Assembly (NCBI GenBank): GCA_026018925.1
Contig: JAKSZU010000003.1
Span: 185,597,505 to 185,661,504, forward strand
DNA: 64,000 bases
Source: Tupaia tana
Lineage: Eukaryota > Chordata > Mammalia > Scandentia > Tupaiidae
Direction of reading: 5' to 3'
Positions 44,082-54,719 of this stretch are shown here, piece after piece (position 1 is the first letter of the stretch; each line of letters starts with the position of its first letter). The position numbers and the translations under genes were made by a program. The notes beneath the pieces are model-generated. The model was not told the origin of the DNA and did no database searches. It saw only the letters and a program-made list of their open reading frames with translations.

Positions 44082-45240
44082 ATGGGCAGTACAAAGGAAT
44101 ACACAAAAAAGAATTCCAATATTCATAGTGATAGAACTCAATCAGATGCAAGAGAAAACAGACAATAAGGTTCAGAAAATCAGAAAGTCATTTCAGGACA
44201 TGAAAGAGAAATTTACATAAAGAAGTAGACACCCTAAAAATAGAATCAAACAGAACTTCTGGAAATGAAGACTACAATACAAGAAATTAAAATCTCAGTA
44301 GAAAGTATTAACAGTAGATTGGACCATGCAGAAGAATTTCTGACCTTGAAGACAAAATCTCCAACACAGACCAAACCACCAAAAAGAATGAGAAAACAAC
44401 CCAAAAAAATGAGGACAATATACCAGAAATTCTAGACAACATAAAACACCCAAATATCCATATAATGGAAATTCGAGAAGGTTAAGAATGCTAAAGGCAT
44501 GGAAAACGTCTTTCATGAACAATTATCTGTAAATTTTCCACATACATAGAAACATGGAGATATTTAGACCCAAGAAATAAAAAGGACCCCAAATAGAATC
44601 AACATAAAAAGATCCTTCCCACCCCCAACACATCATAGCCAGATTGGTAAAAATCAAAGGCAAAGACAATATTCTAAAACTGGCAAGGGAGGAACGTAAA
44701 ATTACATATAAAGGTTATCCCATCAGGCTAACATAAGACCTCTCAACTGTGACAATAAAGGCAAGGAAAAAATAGAAAAACAGATTCAAAACATTAGAAG
44801 AAAAATAATTTAGGGACTAGCAGTTAGCATAATGGCTATGTTGTTGGACTCCCACGTAGTTGACCGTGGTTCGCGTCTCGGACCCGGTGGCTTAAAACTC
44901 ACACCGGGCGCGTGTGCGTGCGTGCCCAAGATCCCGAGAGGAGAATAGAGGAGAAGGGGTTGCGGTGTGGCCATCCCCCCTGGGGGGTGATTTCTCGCTT
45001 TCTGTCTCTCTGTCTCTGTCTATCTGGCGAGCGCACGTGCCCTATAGCAGAAACCTCTCCAAAAAATAATAATAATAATAATTTCAACCAAGAATACTAG
45101 AGCTAGCAAGATTATCCTTCAAATAGGAAGAAAAAATATTCTCAGATAAACAAAAACTGAATGAATTTACCAATACTACATCAGCTCTACAAGAAGTACT
45201 GCGGGGAGTATTGTATCAGAAAAACCAAAGAGAGACAAAC
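44082..45240 (+). pseudogene. L1-B ORF1p, decayed and split by a SINE
   Basis: Coiled-coil region 44,255-44,460, RRM (PNIHIMEIREG) near 44,450-44,490, C-terminal block (HIIARLVKIKGKDNILKLAREER) near 44,630-44,695, and LQEVLRGVLYQKN at about 45,187-45,225 after the SINE. Several frameshifts. Confidence 0.8.
44813..45068 (+). mobile_element. tRNA-derived SINE, type A2, in L1-B ORF1
   Basis: B box GGTTCGCGTCTC, TTAAAACTCAC, tail AAAAAATAATAATAATAATAA. The flank AAAATAATTT is found on both sides. Confidence 0.9.
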
Positions 45241-46342
45241 ATAAATAAGAAAACAAAAAAAAACTGGGAAAATTACCACAAAATGATAGAAATTACATCT
45301 GCAAATATCAATAATAACATTGACTATTAATGTATTAAATTATCCTATTAAAAGATACAGACTGGCTGAATGTATACAAAAACATTCCATCTATATGCTG
45401 CTTACAAGAAATACACCTCACTGATAAAGACATACATATGCTGAAAGTGAAGGGCTAGAAAAAGATATTCCGTGCAAATAGAAATGAAAAAAAAAAAGGT
45501 TGGAGTTATGATACTGATATCAGACAAAATAGACTTGAAGATGAAAGATGTAAGAAGAGACAAAGACATTATATAGTACTAAAAGGACTTGTTCACCAAG
45601 AAGATACAACACTTTTAAATATCTATACACCCAACACTGCAGCACCTAAATATGTCAAAGAGAGAATTTTAAATCTCAAGAGAGAGATAGACTACAACAC
45701 AATAATTGTTGGGAATCTCAATGCCCCACTATCTCCTTTGGACAGATCATCTAGACAAAAAATAAACAAAGAGATACAAGACCTAAATGATACCATACAT
45801 GAAGTAGACTTGACAGACATCTACAGAGTATGCACCCAACTACTGCAAAATACATTTTTTTCTCACTCCCACATGGAACATTTCTAAAGATTGACCACAT
45901 GATAGGGCACAAAACAAGCCTTTACTAATTCAAATGTATGGAAACTATATCCAGCATCTTTTCCAAACACAATGGGATCAAACTTGAAAAGAAAGAGCCC
46001 TCAAAAACACACAAACTAATGGAAACTAAACAACCTACTCCTGAATGACTTTACAACTATAGAAAAAATTAAGACCAAAATCAAAAGGTTCATAGAAACC
46101 AATGATAAGGAACAAGTAAGTGTTTATAACCTATTGGACATAGCAAAAGCAGTTATAAGAGGAAAGTTCATAGCAATTAGTGCTCACAAGAAAAAAGTAG
46201 AAAGGTGACAAATAAACAACCTACCAACACAACTCAGGGAACTGAGAAAAACAAAAACAAATTCCAGGAGAAAAGAAATAATAAAGATTCAAGCAGAAAT
46301 AAATGAAATAGAGAATAAAATAACTATATAAAAAATAAACAA

Positions 46343-46600
46343 GGGACCAGCAGTTGATGTAAAGGCTATGTTGCTGGACTCCCATGTAGTTAACTGCAGT
46401 TCAAGTCCCGGACCCAGTGGCTCAAACTCACTCCAGGTGCGTGTGTGTGCACACCCAAAATCCCAAGAGGAGAATGGAGAAGGGATTGAGGCATTGCCAT
46501 TCCCCCTGGGGGGGGGGGGGTGATTTCTTGCTTTCTGTCTCTCTGTTTCTCTCTTTCTGGTAAAGCTTATGCACCCTATAGCAAAAAACCTCTCCAAAAA
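46343..46600 (+). mobile_element. tRNA-derived SINE, type A1, at an L1 deletion
   Basis: Full-length head to CTCTCCAAAAA. No target duplication is found; instead the two flanks are L1 positions about 750 bases apart. Confidence 0.88.
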
Positions 46601-46761
46601 GACTCTCAGCAAAATTGGCATAGAAAGGACATTCCTCAACACAATAAAATCCATTTATGACAACTCATAGCTAACATCATATTGAATAAGGAAACGCTAA
46701 TTTTTTTTTTCACTAAAAACTGGAACAAGACAAGGCTGCCCCATTTTCTCCACTCCTTTTT

Positions 46762-47050
46762 CTTTTTTCTTTTTTTTTCTTTTTTTTTCTTTTTTTTTTT
46801 TTTTTGAGAGACAGAGTTTTGCTAGCACACATGTACGCTTGCCAGAGAAACAGAAAGTGAGAAATCATCCCCCTCTGGGGGTAGGGGGATGGCCACACCG
46901 CAATCCCTTCTCCTCCACTTTTCTCCAAAATCTTGGGTATGCATATACACATGTCCAGAATGAATTTAAAACCTCTGGGTCTGAGACTTGAACTGCAGTT
47001 GGCCATGTAGAAGTCCAGCAATGTAACCATTATGCTATCTGCTGGTCCCC
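46762..47050 (-). mobile_element. tRNA-derived SINE, type A, in L1-B ORF2
   Basis: Minus copy with the exact target duplication TCTCCACTCCTTTTT at 46,747-46,761 and 47,051-47,065. The T-rich tail is broken by C. Confidence 0.92.
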
Positions 47051-48340
47051 TCTCCACTCCTTTTTAACATAGTACTGGAAATTCTAGCCAATGCAGTCAG
47101 GCAAAGGAGTCAAATAAAAGGCATCCAAGTAGGGAAAGTAGAAGGGAAATTATCTCTATTTGCAGATGATATGATACTATATATAGAAAACCTAAAAGAA
47201 TCCACAAAAAAAATAAATATAGAAGAGTGATAGGACATAAAATCAACATTAAAAAATCTGTAGCATTTTTATAAACCAACAATGGACAAACTGAGACAGA
47301 ATTGAAGAAAGCAATCCCTTTTGCAATAGCCACAAACCAAAAAAGATATCTCAGAATAAGCCTTACCTAAGATGTCAAAGATTTCTACAAGGAAAACTAT
47401 GAAATATTTGAAAAAAGAAATTAAAAATTATACCAAAAAAGTGGAAAGACATCCCATGTTCCTGGATTGGAAGAATTAATGTAATCAAGATGTCAATCCT
47501 ACCCAAACTAATCTACAAATTCAATGTAATTCAATCAAATTACTAGGGATATTACTCACAGAAATAGAAAAAAAATCATAAAATTAGTCTGGAATCATAA
47601 AGGGCCCTATATTGTCAAAGTAATACTGTGCAAGGGAAATAAAATAGGAGGCATCTCACTTCCTGACCTCAAAACATATTACAAAACTGTGATCATTAAA
47701 ACAGCATGGTATTGGAACTACTGCTTTCAGGGAATAAGAGAAATGAAGATTGTCTACTGAAAATTCAACCTCCAGCTCCTAGTCTCAAGTAGAGAAGCAA
47801 GGACAGGCATTCAGAACAAGACCCCTCCATTGCCGCTGAAAACTAGTGCTTTCATACAGTACACTCGAGCACTGCATGGTTTTCATTTTTTACTTTAAAA
47901 AATAAAATAAAATTTTTGTTTGTTTTTTCTTGTTTTCTTTCTCCCTCTCTCTCTTTTCTCTCTCTTTTTTCTTTTTCTCTGTTTTCTTTTCCTTTTTCTT
48001 TTACCTCATCACTTTGCTGCTCAACCTTCATGCACTGAGTATCTAGACAGACCTAAGGGAACCATAACCAAACATCCAAATATTATTAGTATCAACATAT
48101 TCCTCAATACTCACTGAATCTGCTGCACAATGGGATAAAATGGAATGGCAAAGAGATTGCAGATCACCTCCTCCTGCATGCCGCTAAACACTCAGATTGA
48201 ACTTCTAGAAATTAGGAAGAATTGTATAACCCATCAGATGACTCAAAATTACTGCAGAAGCACAAGAAATATGAGAAACCAAGATAATACCTCTCCCTCC
48301 AAGGGAAAAAAATAACTCCTCTTCATCCACAGACAGTACA

Positions 48341-48960
48341 ATGGAACTCATGAAAATGTCTGATAAAGAATTTAGAATATTCATAGTGACAAATCTAACA
48401 GAGATCCAAGAGAAGAGAGACAATGAATTCCAGAAGAGGCAGGAGGACAGAGCCGAGCAGTTCCAGGAGGTGAGGAAGTTCTTGCATGATCTGGAAGAAG
48501 AAATACACATCATAAAAAAGAATCAAATGAAACTGTTAGAGATAATTTCTTCTAATACAGGAAATCAAAACCTCCCTTGAAAGTATTAAAAGCAGACTAG
48601 ATCATACAGAAGATCGAATCTCAGATGTAGAAGACAGAATTGATGGCCTAGAAAAATCCACCATGAAGACTGAGAAAATAGTCCAAAAAATGAGACTAAT
48701 ATGCAGGAAATACTAGATACCATTAAACATCCAAACACCTGGATAATCAGTATCCCAGAAGATGAAGAGACTAATAAGGGCATTGATAATCTATTCCATG
48801 AAATCCTGGAAGAAAACTTTCCAAACCTAGAGAGGCATTCAAACATTCATACCCAAGAAATACAAAGGGCCTCACATAGAATCAACCCAGGAAGATCTTC
48901 TCCAAGACACATTATAGCTGGATTGACCAAAACCACAGACAAAGATAAGATACTAAGACT
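48341..48960 (+). pseudogene. L1-C ORF1p, frameshifted
   Basis: Frame 48,341-48,580 reads MELMKMSDKEFRIFIVTNLTEIQEKRDNEFQKRQ and heptads to IIKKNQMKLLE. The second frame 48,701-48,960 holds the RRM (HPNTWIISIPEDEE, NLFHEILEENFPNLERHSN) and RSSPRHIIAGLTKTTDKDKILRL. At least two frameshifts separate them. It is the best-preserved ORF1 N-terminus here. Confidence 0.85.
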
Positions 48961-48961
48961 G

Positions 48962-49180
48962 GATATAACCATTGTAGTAGACTGTGGTTCATGCCAGGTG
49001 AGTGTGCATGAATGTCCAAAATCCTGAGGAGGGAATGGAGAAGGGATTATGGCATGGCCATCCCCCTGGGGGGTGATTTCTTGCTTTCTGTCTCTGTCTC
49101 TCCAGTGAATGCATTTGCCATATAACAAAAACAAAAACAAACAAACAAAAACTCTCTAAATAAAAAAATAAAAATAGAAA
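48962..49180 (+). mobile_element. tRNA-derived SINE remnant at the L1-C deletion
   Basis: Begins in mid-head ('gtagtagactgtggttc'), lacks about 35 bases of the head/body junction, then has the body and CATATAACAAAAAC tail. It has no target duplication and bridges L1 positions 3.3 kb apart. Confidence 0.75.
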
Positions 49181-49380
49181 AAAAGACCCCCCAAAGCACA
49201 GGCAATAGTCCCAAATATAGACAAATGGAACTATATTAGGCTGAGAAGCCTCTGCATGGCAAAAGAAACAATAATTTTAGTGAGAAGACAACCCTCCGAA
49301 TGGAAGAACATATTCACAAACTATACCTCAGATAACAGACTGATAACCAGAATATCCAGGGAACTCAAACAGCTTAACGA

Positions 49381-49381
<1 letters not shown>

Positions 49382-49419
<38 letters not shown>
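49382..49419 (+). repeat. A-run of 38 in L1-C
   Basis: Located at the same ORF2 position as the 43-A run in L1-A (14,091-14,133). Confidence 0.9.
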
Positions 49420-49422
<3 letters not shown>

Positions 49423-50312
49423 AATTAGAAAATGAGAAAATTAGGTAAACAGACAACTCTCCAAAGAAGACATATGAACAGCCAAAAGGCCTATAAAAAC
49501 ATGCTTGACATCTCTTATCATAAGGTAAATGCAAATCAAAACCACAATGAGATGCCACTTAAACCAAGTCAGAATGGCTAAAATTTTAAAAAATAAATAA
49601 ATAATAATAAGTGCTGGCAAGGCTATGGTGAAAAGGAAACTCTCCTGCATTGATGGTGGGAATGTAAATTAGTACAACCATTGTGAAAAATGATATGGAG
49701 ATTCTTCAGAAATCTACAAATAGAACTACCATACATCCCAGTAATTCCACTTTTAGGTATTAACCCAAAGGATAGGAAAACTCTCAATTGGAAAAACACT
49801 TGCACATCCATGTTTAATCCATGCAGCATTGTTTAATCCATGCAGCATGTTTAATCCTTGTGGCATTATTTACAATTGTTAGGACATGGAATTAACCCAA
49901 ATGTCCAAAAAGAGATGAGTGAATTGAAAACATGTGGCATATGTACTCTATGGAATAATACTCATCCGTTTAAAAAAAAAAAAAAAAACAACCAATGAGA
50001 CTGTGACATTTGATACAAAGTGGACGAATATGGAACACTTAATGGTAAGCAAAGCAAGCCAGACTATGAAAAACTGACTTCGTATGTCCCTACCCAATAT
50101 ATGCCAAATGTTTGCACTCTATACAAGAAACTGAAAAGCTGAAAAGTATAATGGCAGGGAGGGCAACTGTAGATACTAGGGAGAGTAAGGATACAGGTAA
50201 TACAGGAGTGGCTAAGAAGAAGGCAGCTAGGCTTTTCCAGTTTTTTCAAAGACTCAGCAGATCCTAAAGGCTTAAAACAAAAGGGAGTTACAAAGTTAGT
50301 TTAACACCCAAA

Positions 50313-50525
50313 AACCAGACTGGCTCTGTGGGCTAGTGATTAAGGCAACTAGATCCCACTGGCAAACTACATGGTTTAAGTCATGGACCCAATGGCTTGA
50401 GAAATATGCTGGGCACATGTACATGCATGTCCACAATCCCAAAAGGAAGGAGAGATGGAGAAGGGATTGCAGTAAGACCATTCCCCATGGGGGATGCTTT
50501 CTCCTCTCCCTCTCTCTCTTGCAAG
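50313..50525 (+). mobile_element. Old tRNA-derived SINE, type C
   Basis: Head CCAGACTGGCTCTGTGGGCTAG, body with GGCACATGTACATGCATGTCC, CTTTCTCCTCTCCCTC, no A-tail. It abuts the old L1. Confidence 0.75.
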
Positions 50526-51275
50526 TGGCCAGTAAGCACATAAAAAGGTACTTAACATCATTAATCATTAATAAAAGGCAAATAAGACTTCAAGGAGATG
50601 CCACTTTGCACCCACTAGATTGGTTATAATCAAAAAAGAGAAACAATAACAACTTTTGTGAAGGATGTGAAGAAATTAGAACCCTCATACACTACTGGTA
50701 GAGTATAAAGTGGTGCAACCATGTTAGAAAACTGTTTTGACAGTTCCTCAAAAGGTTAAGCATAGAATTACCATATAATTTAAATTCTATTCCTATCTAT
50801 ACCCAAGAGGAATAAAAATTTGTGTCCACCCAAAGACTTGTACACAATGTTCATAGTAACATTATTCCTAATTGTCAAAAGGTATAAACAACCCAAATGT
50901 CCATTGAACATTGAGTGGATAACAAAATAATGTATATCCAAACAACAAAATATGATCTGGCAATGCAAAATAATAAAGTGCTGGTACATGCTATGACATA
51001 GAAGAACCTTGAAAACCTTATGCTAAGTGAAAGAAGTCAAACACATATAATATTATTCTATTTACATAAAATGTTCAGAGTAAGCAAACATAAAGAAACA
51101 AAAAGTAGATTAGTTCATGGAGATGTATTAGAAGAGTGAGGGAGAAAGGAAGAATAAAAAGTGACTGCTGATACATACAGAGTTTCTTCTGGGGGTTGTT
51201 GAAAATATTCTAAAATTAGATTGTGATGATAGGTTTTTTTTCAGTTTTTAATTTTAAAAAAATTAAAAGAGTGAC
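50526..51275 (+). mobile_element. Old L1 3' end (L1M type)
   Basis: 'gccagtaagcacataaaaaggtacttaacatcattaatcatt' through 'ctggcaatgcaaaataataaagtgctgg' and 'ctaagtgaaagaagtcaaaca' to a (degenerate) A-rich end. Confidence 0.85.
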
Positions 51276-51402
51276 AGAAATCACAAAAAATTGTTAATGG
51301 CATGATAAAGTTCAGGTTTTTCCCACTAGTTTGAAAACCAGGAACCAGACGGAATATATAAAAAGATGTCTACCCTTTTTCATTTAAGGACCATACAAAT
51401 TT

Positions 51403-51652
51403 TTTTTGAGAGATTTTTACTATAGGGCGTGTGCGCTCGCCAGGAAGACAGAAAGAGACAGAGAGACAGAAAGTGAGAAATCACCCCCCCAGGGGGAGGG
51501 CCATGCCGCAATCCCTTCTCCTCCATTGGGATCTTGGGCATGCATGCACACACGCGTCCAGCATGAGTTTAAGCCACTGGGTGCAGGACTCAAACCTCGG
51601 TCATTTACATAGAAGTTCAGCCACATAGCCATTATGCTAACTGCTGGTCCCA
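51403..51652 (-). mobile_element. tRNA-derived SINE, type A1, with a body deletion
   Basis: Minus copy; target duplication ACCATACAAATTT at 51,390-51,402 and 51,657-51,669. About 12 bases are missing from the CTCCATTCTCCTC stretch. Confidence 0.9.
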
Positions 51653-51669
51653 AAGCACCATACAAATTT

Positions 51670-52210
51670 ATATAGATCCACCCTACATAGTAATATACTA
51701 TGAAAAATTGACAGGATAACATCCAGTAGCTATCAGGAATTCAGAATCCAATACCCACCTCTGTTAGTAGTTTGCCGTGAAAGGATTTGTTTACATTAAA
51801 ATGTGTACATCATTTTCTCATTAATAATGTATCCCCACCTTGCATGCTTACCCAAGTGTTAAATAAGTGATATGGAAAAAAAAAAGTGGACACCTTTTAT
51901 GTGTTCATTTTACCCTAGGTAAATTATCTGTATGTTCTGAGTTGGTGAAAAACTCAGGGTGTGCTTGACCCAAAGACCTGAGAGTTAGTAGTGTGCTGGA
52001 GCAGACTTTTTCCACCTTTCAAGAGCCAATCATGCTCCTCTCTTCCCATTCCATGTTCAATGACATTATATTGATAACTTCTAATTGGCCATAGTTTTAA
52101 AAATAACACTCACTTTCTTAATCTAGTCCAAGAAACTTCTTGGCTGGGGCCATTTCCTTTCTGAATACCTTTCAGAAGGGGATTTGGTGAACTAGTATGT
52201 CTTATGAATA
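51670..52210. other. Single-copy DNA
   Basis: I see no gene or named repeat. Confidence 0.35.
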
Positions 52211-52211
52211 A

Positions 52212-52312
52212 ATGGGGCAGTCTGGTGATTAAAGGTACCTACTTTAGAGTCAGCAAGACAGTGGCTCCGGTCCTGGCTCAGACATTTGCTACTTAGCTAA
52301 CTGCTTTTCCAG
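52212..52312 (+). mobile_element. MIR SINE, 5' part
   Basis: 'cagtctggtgattaaaggtacctactttagagtcagcaagacagtggctccggtcctggctc' matches the MIR head with A and B boxes. Confidence 0.65.
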
Positions 52313-52409
52313 AAAGCTGGTTTACCAGTACAGCACTGGCAACTTCCAGGGAAGCTTCTCATTTTAATGACATCATGACTCACAGCTTGATTTAAGGACC
52401 ATGGGTCAG

Positions 52410-52661
52410 AACCAGCAGTTAGCATAATGGCTATGTCGCTGGACTCCCACGTAGTCGACCGCGGTTCGCGTCCCGGACCCAGTGGCTTAAAACTCACGGG
52501 GGGCGCGTGTGCGTTCGTGCCCAAGATCCCGAGAGGAGAATGGAGGAGAAGGGATTGCGGCGTGACCATCCCCCCTGGGGGGTGATTACTCGCTTTCTGT
52601 CTCTATGTCTCTCCCTGTCTGTCTGGCGAGCGCACGCGCCCTATAGCGAAAAACCTCTCCC

Positions 52662-52688
<27 letters not shown>
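52410..52688 (+). mobile_element. tRNA-derived SINE, type A2, well preserved
   Basis: B box GGTTCGCGTCCC, TTAAAACTCACGGGG junction, A-tail of about 29. A target duplication is not obvious; AGAACCA occurs at both sides. Confidence 0.92.
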
Positions 52689-52692
<4 letters not shown>

Positions 52693-52753
52693 CAAAGGGA
52701 GAGGGAGAGGCCATTTTGAGAACAAAAACTCTCTCTCAAAACTGTCCTCCATC

Positions 52754-52851
52754 ATACTTACCTGGCAGGGGAGATACCATGATCACGAAGGTGGTTTTCC
52801 CAGGGCGAGGCTTATCCATTGCACTCCGGATATGCGATTTCCCCAAATGTG
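52754..52851 (+). pseudogene. RNU1 pseudogene: U1 snRNA pseudogene, 5' part
   Basis: Starts exactly at the U1 5' end (ATACTTACCTGGCAGGGGAG, the splice-site pairing sequence) and matches human U1 without mismatch for about 76 bases as I recall it. Then about 11 bases are replaced by one (CCGGAT-A-TGCGATTTCC), and the match stops at CCCCAAATGTG. The Sm site and last stem-loop are missing, so it is not functional. Confidence 0.95.
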
Positions 52852-53355
52852 TTAGTTAGCCAGGAGCGGGCAGCCCTAAGAGAAAAGCGAAAGTCTCACC
52901 TAGCCCCAGGTGCCAGGTGGGCGAGGTAATTTGCTATATTCCTTCTTTAAAGCTTGAGGGAAGCATACAGGGATAATTCGTAGATTTTTCTTTTATCAAA
53001 AGGACCCAAGCAAGCATTTTGGTCATTAAGGCGATAGACTAATTGGGCAATCTAATTGGGGCAACCTGACTCGCACTGGGCGTATGCAATTAGGTGATCA
53101 AATTCCTCACTTTACCTGTGAGGAAGGTGCGCAGGTGCAGGAAAGAACGTGTGGCTTAAAATTTAAAGGAAGAACATAGGCAGCGTAAGGGGCCGCCCAC
53201 TAATGAATAGTCATGACCTCTATAGTAATAAGAATAATGGTTAACCAGTATCAAGCGCGGTTGCCACTTGGCAATCTGCCCACCCAACAACCTTTTTGGG
53301 TGTACTTTGTTTCTTTCCTTTCTTTTCTTTCTATTAAACCTTCTTTTCTATCTAA
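52852..53355 (+). other. LTR-like RNA 3' end fused to U1 (fossil)
   Basis: About 500 bases found nowhere else in the window, less AT-rich, ending TTTCTTTCTATTAAACCTTC and a tail. This resembles the U3-R end of an endogenous retrovirus transcript, but I cannot assign a family; an unrelated polyadenylated RNA is the alternative. It holds no coding frame of note. It appears as a solitary fragment and not as a whole element. Confidence 0.35.
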
Positions 53356-53399
53356 AACAAAACAAAACAAAACAAAACAAAACAAAACTGTCCTCCGTC

Positions 53400-53805
53400 A
53401 GAGAGTGACTCCTAGAGAACAAGGGGTCACGATGAAGAGTAGGTGAAACCAGAAAGAGATTCTTCTTAAAGATCCCAATGTTACAGAACAAGAGCCCAGG
53501 GTAGCCCTAAGTTTCCTTCACCATCATTTATCCAGCAGGCACTGGGGCAACTTGTGGAGCACTCTGCAGAATCAAACAGACCCTGCCAAGCTGCACCCAA
53601 GCATTTGCATTAAATACAAAGAAAAAGGAGACAGCTCTCTGCAGATTTGTGTATTGGTTGACACACACACATTATTTACTAATATGAACAACCTGCTTCA
53701 AGGGTCTATTTGCTCATTCTAATTCTCTGTAATCCCTGATGCTTCTCTTAAACCCAGGAGACTCTGAGACCTCTCAGTCAAATGGATGACTCTTTTATTT
53801 TTAAA
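53400..53805. other. Single-copy DNA
   Basis: I see no gene or named repeat. Confidence 0.3.
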
Positions 53806-53809
53806 AAAG

Positions 53810-54283
53810 TTTTACTGAGACATAACTCACATATCATACAATTCACTATTTTAAAATATATGATTTGATGGGTTTTCGTATATTCACAGAGTTATACAAC
53901 CATCACCAACATGTAATTTTAGAATATCCCTGAAAGAAACCCTACATACATTGGCAGTCACTTCTCATTTCTCCCTCCCCCAGCCCCTGGCAACTACTAA
54001 CCTACTTTCTATATCTATGGATTTGCTATTATTTGAACATTTCATAAAGAGAATAATTCAATAAATGATCTTTTGTGACTGGCTTCTCTCACTTAGCAAA
54101 ATATTTTCAAGGTTCATCCATGCTGTAGCATGTATTAATACTTCATTCCTTTTTATTGCCAAATGATATTTCATTATATGGATACACTGCATACTGTTAA
54201 TCCATTCACCAGTTATAAAAATTCTGGGTTGTTTCCGTTTTTTAGTGATTATGAATAACACTGCTATAAACATTCATGTTCAA
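53810..54283 (-). mobile_element. Old L1 3' UTR (L1M type), antisense
   Basis: 'agttttactgagacataactcacatatcatacaattcac', 'tatacaaccatcaccaacatgtaatttt', 'ttcatccatgctgtagcatgtattaatacttcattcc' and 'aacactgctataaacattcatgt' are landmarks of the antisense L1M 3' UTR, here from the 3' side up to a 5' truncation. Confidence 0.9.
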
Positions 54284-54691
54284 GCTGATATCCAGCTTTT
54301 AGGTATTTGAATCTCTCTCCTGACTGTGCTCTTGGACAGATGAATAGAGCTGCAATAAAGATCTTTCTTAGGTACCCCTAACACGGCCTTGCCCATACTG
54401 TATGTTTTCAAGGGAGACTGGTTCATATCTCTCTGCCTCCAAGCTCTTTCCAAGCCTAGTTCTCCACACATTTTGACATCAGTTTCATTTTTCTCAGAAT
54501 TGATCTTCATGGTATCAATTCCATGCTCAAGACTCCAGTAATACTTTGTCCTAGGATTTGGACTAGAAGCCCCTGTCTCTTCATTCCACTTGTTCTTAAG
54601 TTCCTTCGATCTCTGTTCACTAGGAGTTGTTTTATACATCTTTCTGCCATTTTGTGCCACCTCTTCATTCGTCCAACAACATATTCTGATT
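54284..54691 (-). other. Candidate exon or gene fragment, minus strand
   Basis: An open frame of 138 codons runs on the minus strand from 54,699 to 54,280, its last few codons lying in the old L1. Upstream there is a pyrimidine-rich stretch and GTGCTCAG that looks like a splice acceptor at 54,692/54,691. The product is mixed in composition (TNEEVAQNGRKMYKTTPSEQRSK, KWNEETG, WSLEHGIDTMKINSEK) and unlike any repeat protein. I do not recognise a family. It could be an exon, a processed pseudogene piece or chance. Confidence 0.3.
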
Positions 54692-54719
54692 CTGAGCACA
54701 GGAAGGGATAGTATTAAGG

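Larger units (their letters stand above)
43570..47725 (+). mobile_element. L1-B: LINE-1, internally deleted, 3'-truncated
   Basis: 5' UTR from about 43,570 with a short tandem duplication, ORF1 from about 44,082, ORF2 from about 45,281. Two type A SINEs in sense (44,813 and 46,343) and one in antisense (46,762). About 750 bases of ORF2, corresponding to L1-A 12,000-12,748, are missing exactly where the second SINE lies. The element stops within ORF2 at 'cagcatggtattgg', where L1-C begins. Confidence 0.88.
45281..47725 (+). pseudogene. L1-B ORF2p, decayed, partial
   Basis: Endonuclease part 45,281-46,080 and linker to 46,320; the next L1 bases (46,601 on, 'gactctcagcaaaattggcatagaaagg') already lie in the RT palm. 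GTRQGCPIFSPLL-type block is cut by the antisense SINE at 46,762-47,050, and FADD is intact at 47,158-47,169. The frame ends at the L1-C junction. Confidence 0.85.
47726..50290 (+). mobile_element. L1-C: LINE-1 with ORF1 and 3' part, ORF2 mostly missing
   Basis: 5' UTR 47,726-48,340 with a pyrimidine-rich tract at 47,915-48,005, ORF1 48,341-48,960, a SINE remnant at about 48,962-49,180, then L1 sequence that corresponds to L1-A from 13,893 onward (ORF2 C-terminus, A-run of 38, 3' UTR) to about 50,200. About 3.3 kb of ORF2 are absent. The 3' part could instead be the remainder of L1-B; the sequence does not decide. Confidence 0.8.
52738..53399 (+). mobile_element. Chimeric L1-mediated retrocopy: U1 snRNA + LTR-like RNA
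   Basis: A direct repeat encloses the unit: AAACTGTCCTCCATC (52,738-52,753 region) and AAACTGTCCTCCGTC (to 53,399), one mismatch. Inside are U1 bases from nucleotide 1, a sharp switch at about 52,851 to unrelated sequence, a pyrimidine-rich end with ATTAAA, and an (AAAAC)n tail at 53,355-53,388. The whole behaves as one retrotransposition event with a template switch. Confidence 0.8.

Noticed and set aside
46739-47057. 114-codon minus frame with a long K-run
   Set aside because: SINE plus T-rich tail read in antisense.
48205-48513. 102-codon minus frame
   Set aside because: Antisense of L1-C ORF1 and 5' UTR; treated only within the antisense-frame observation.
52852-53355. Calling this a complete LTR element of a named family
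   Set aside because: Only a fragment is present, with no paired LTR and no recognisable family; left as LTR-like.
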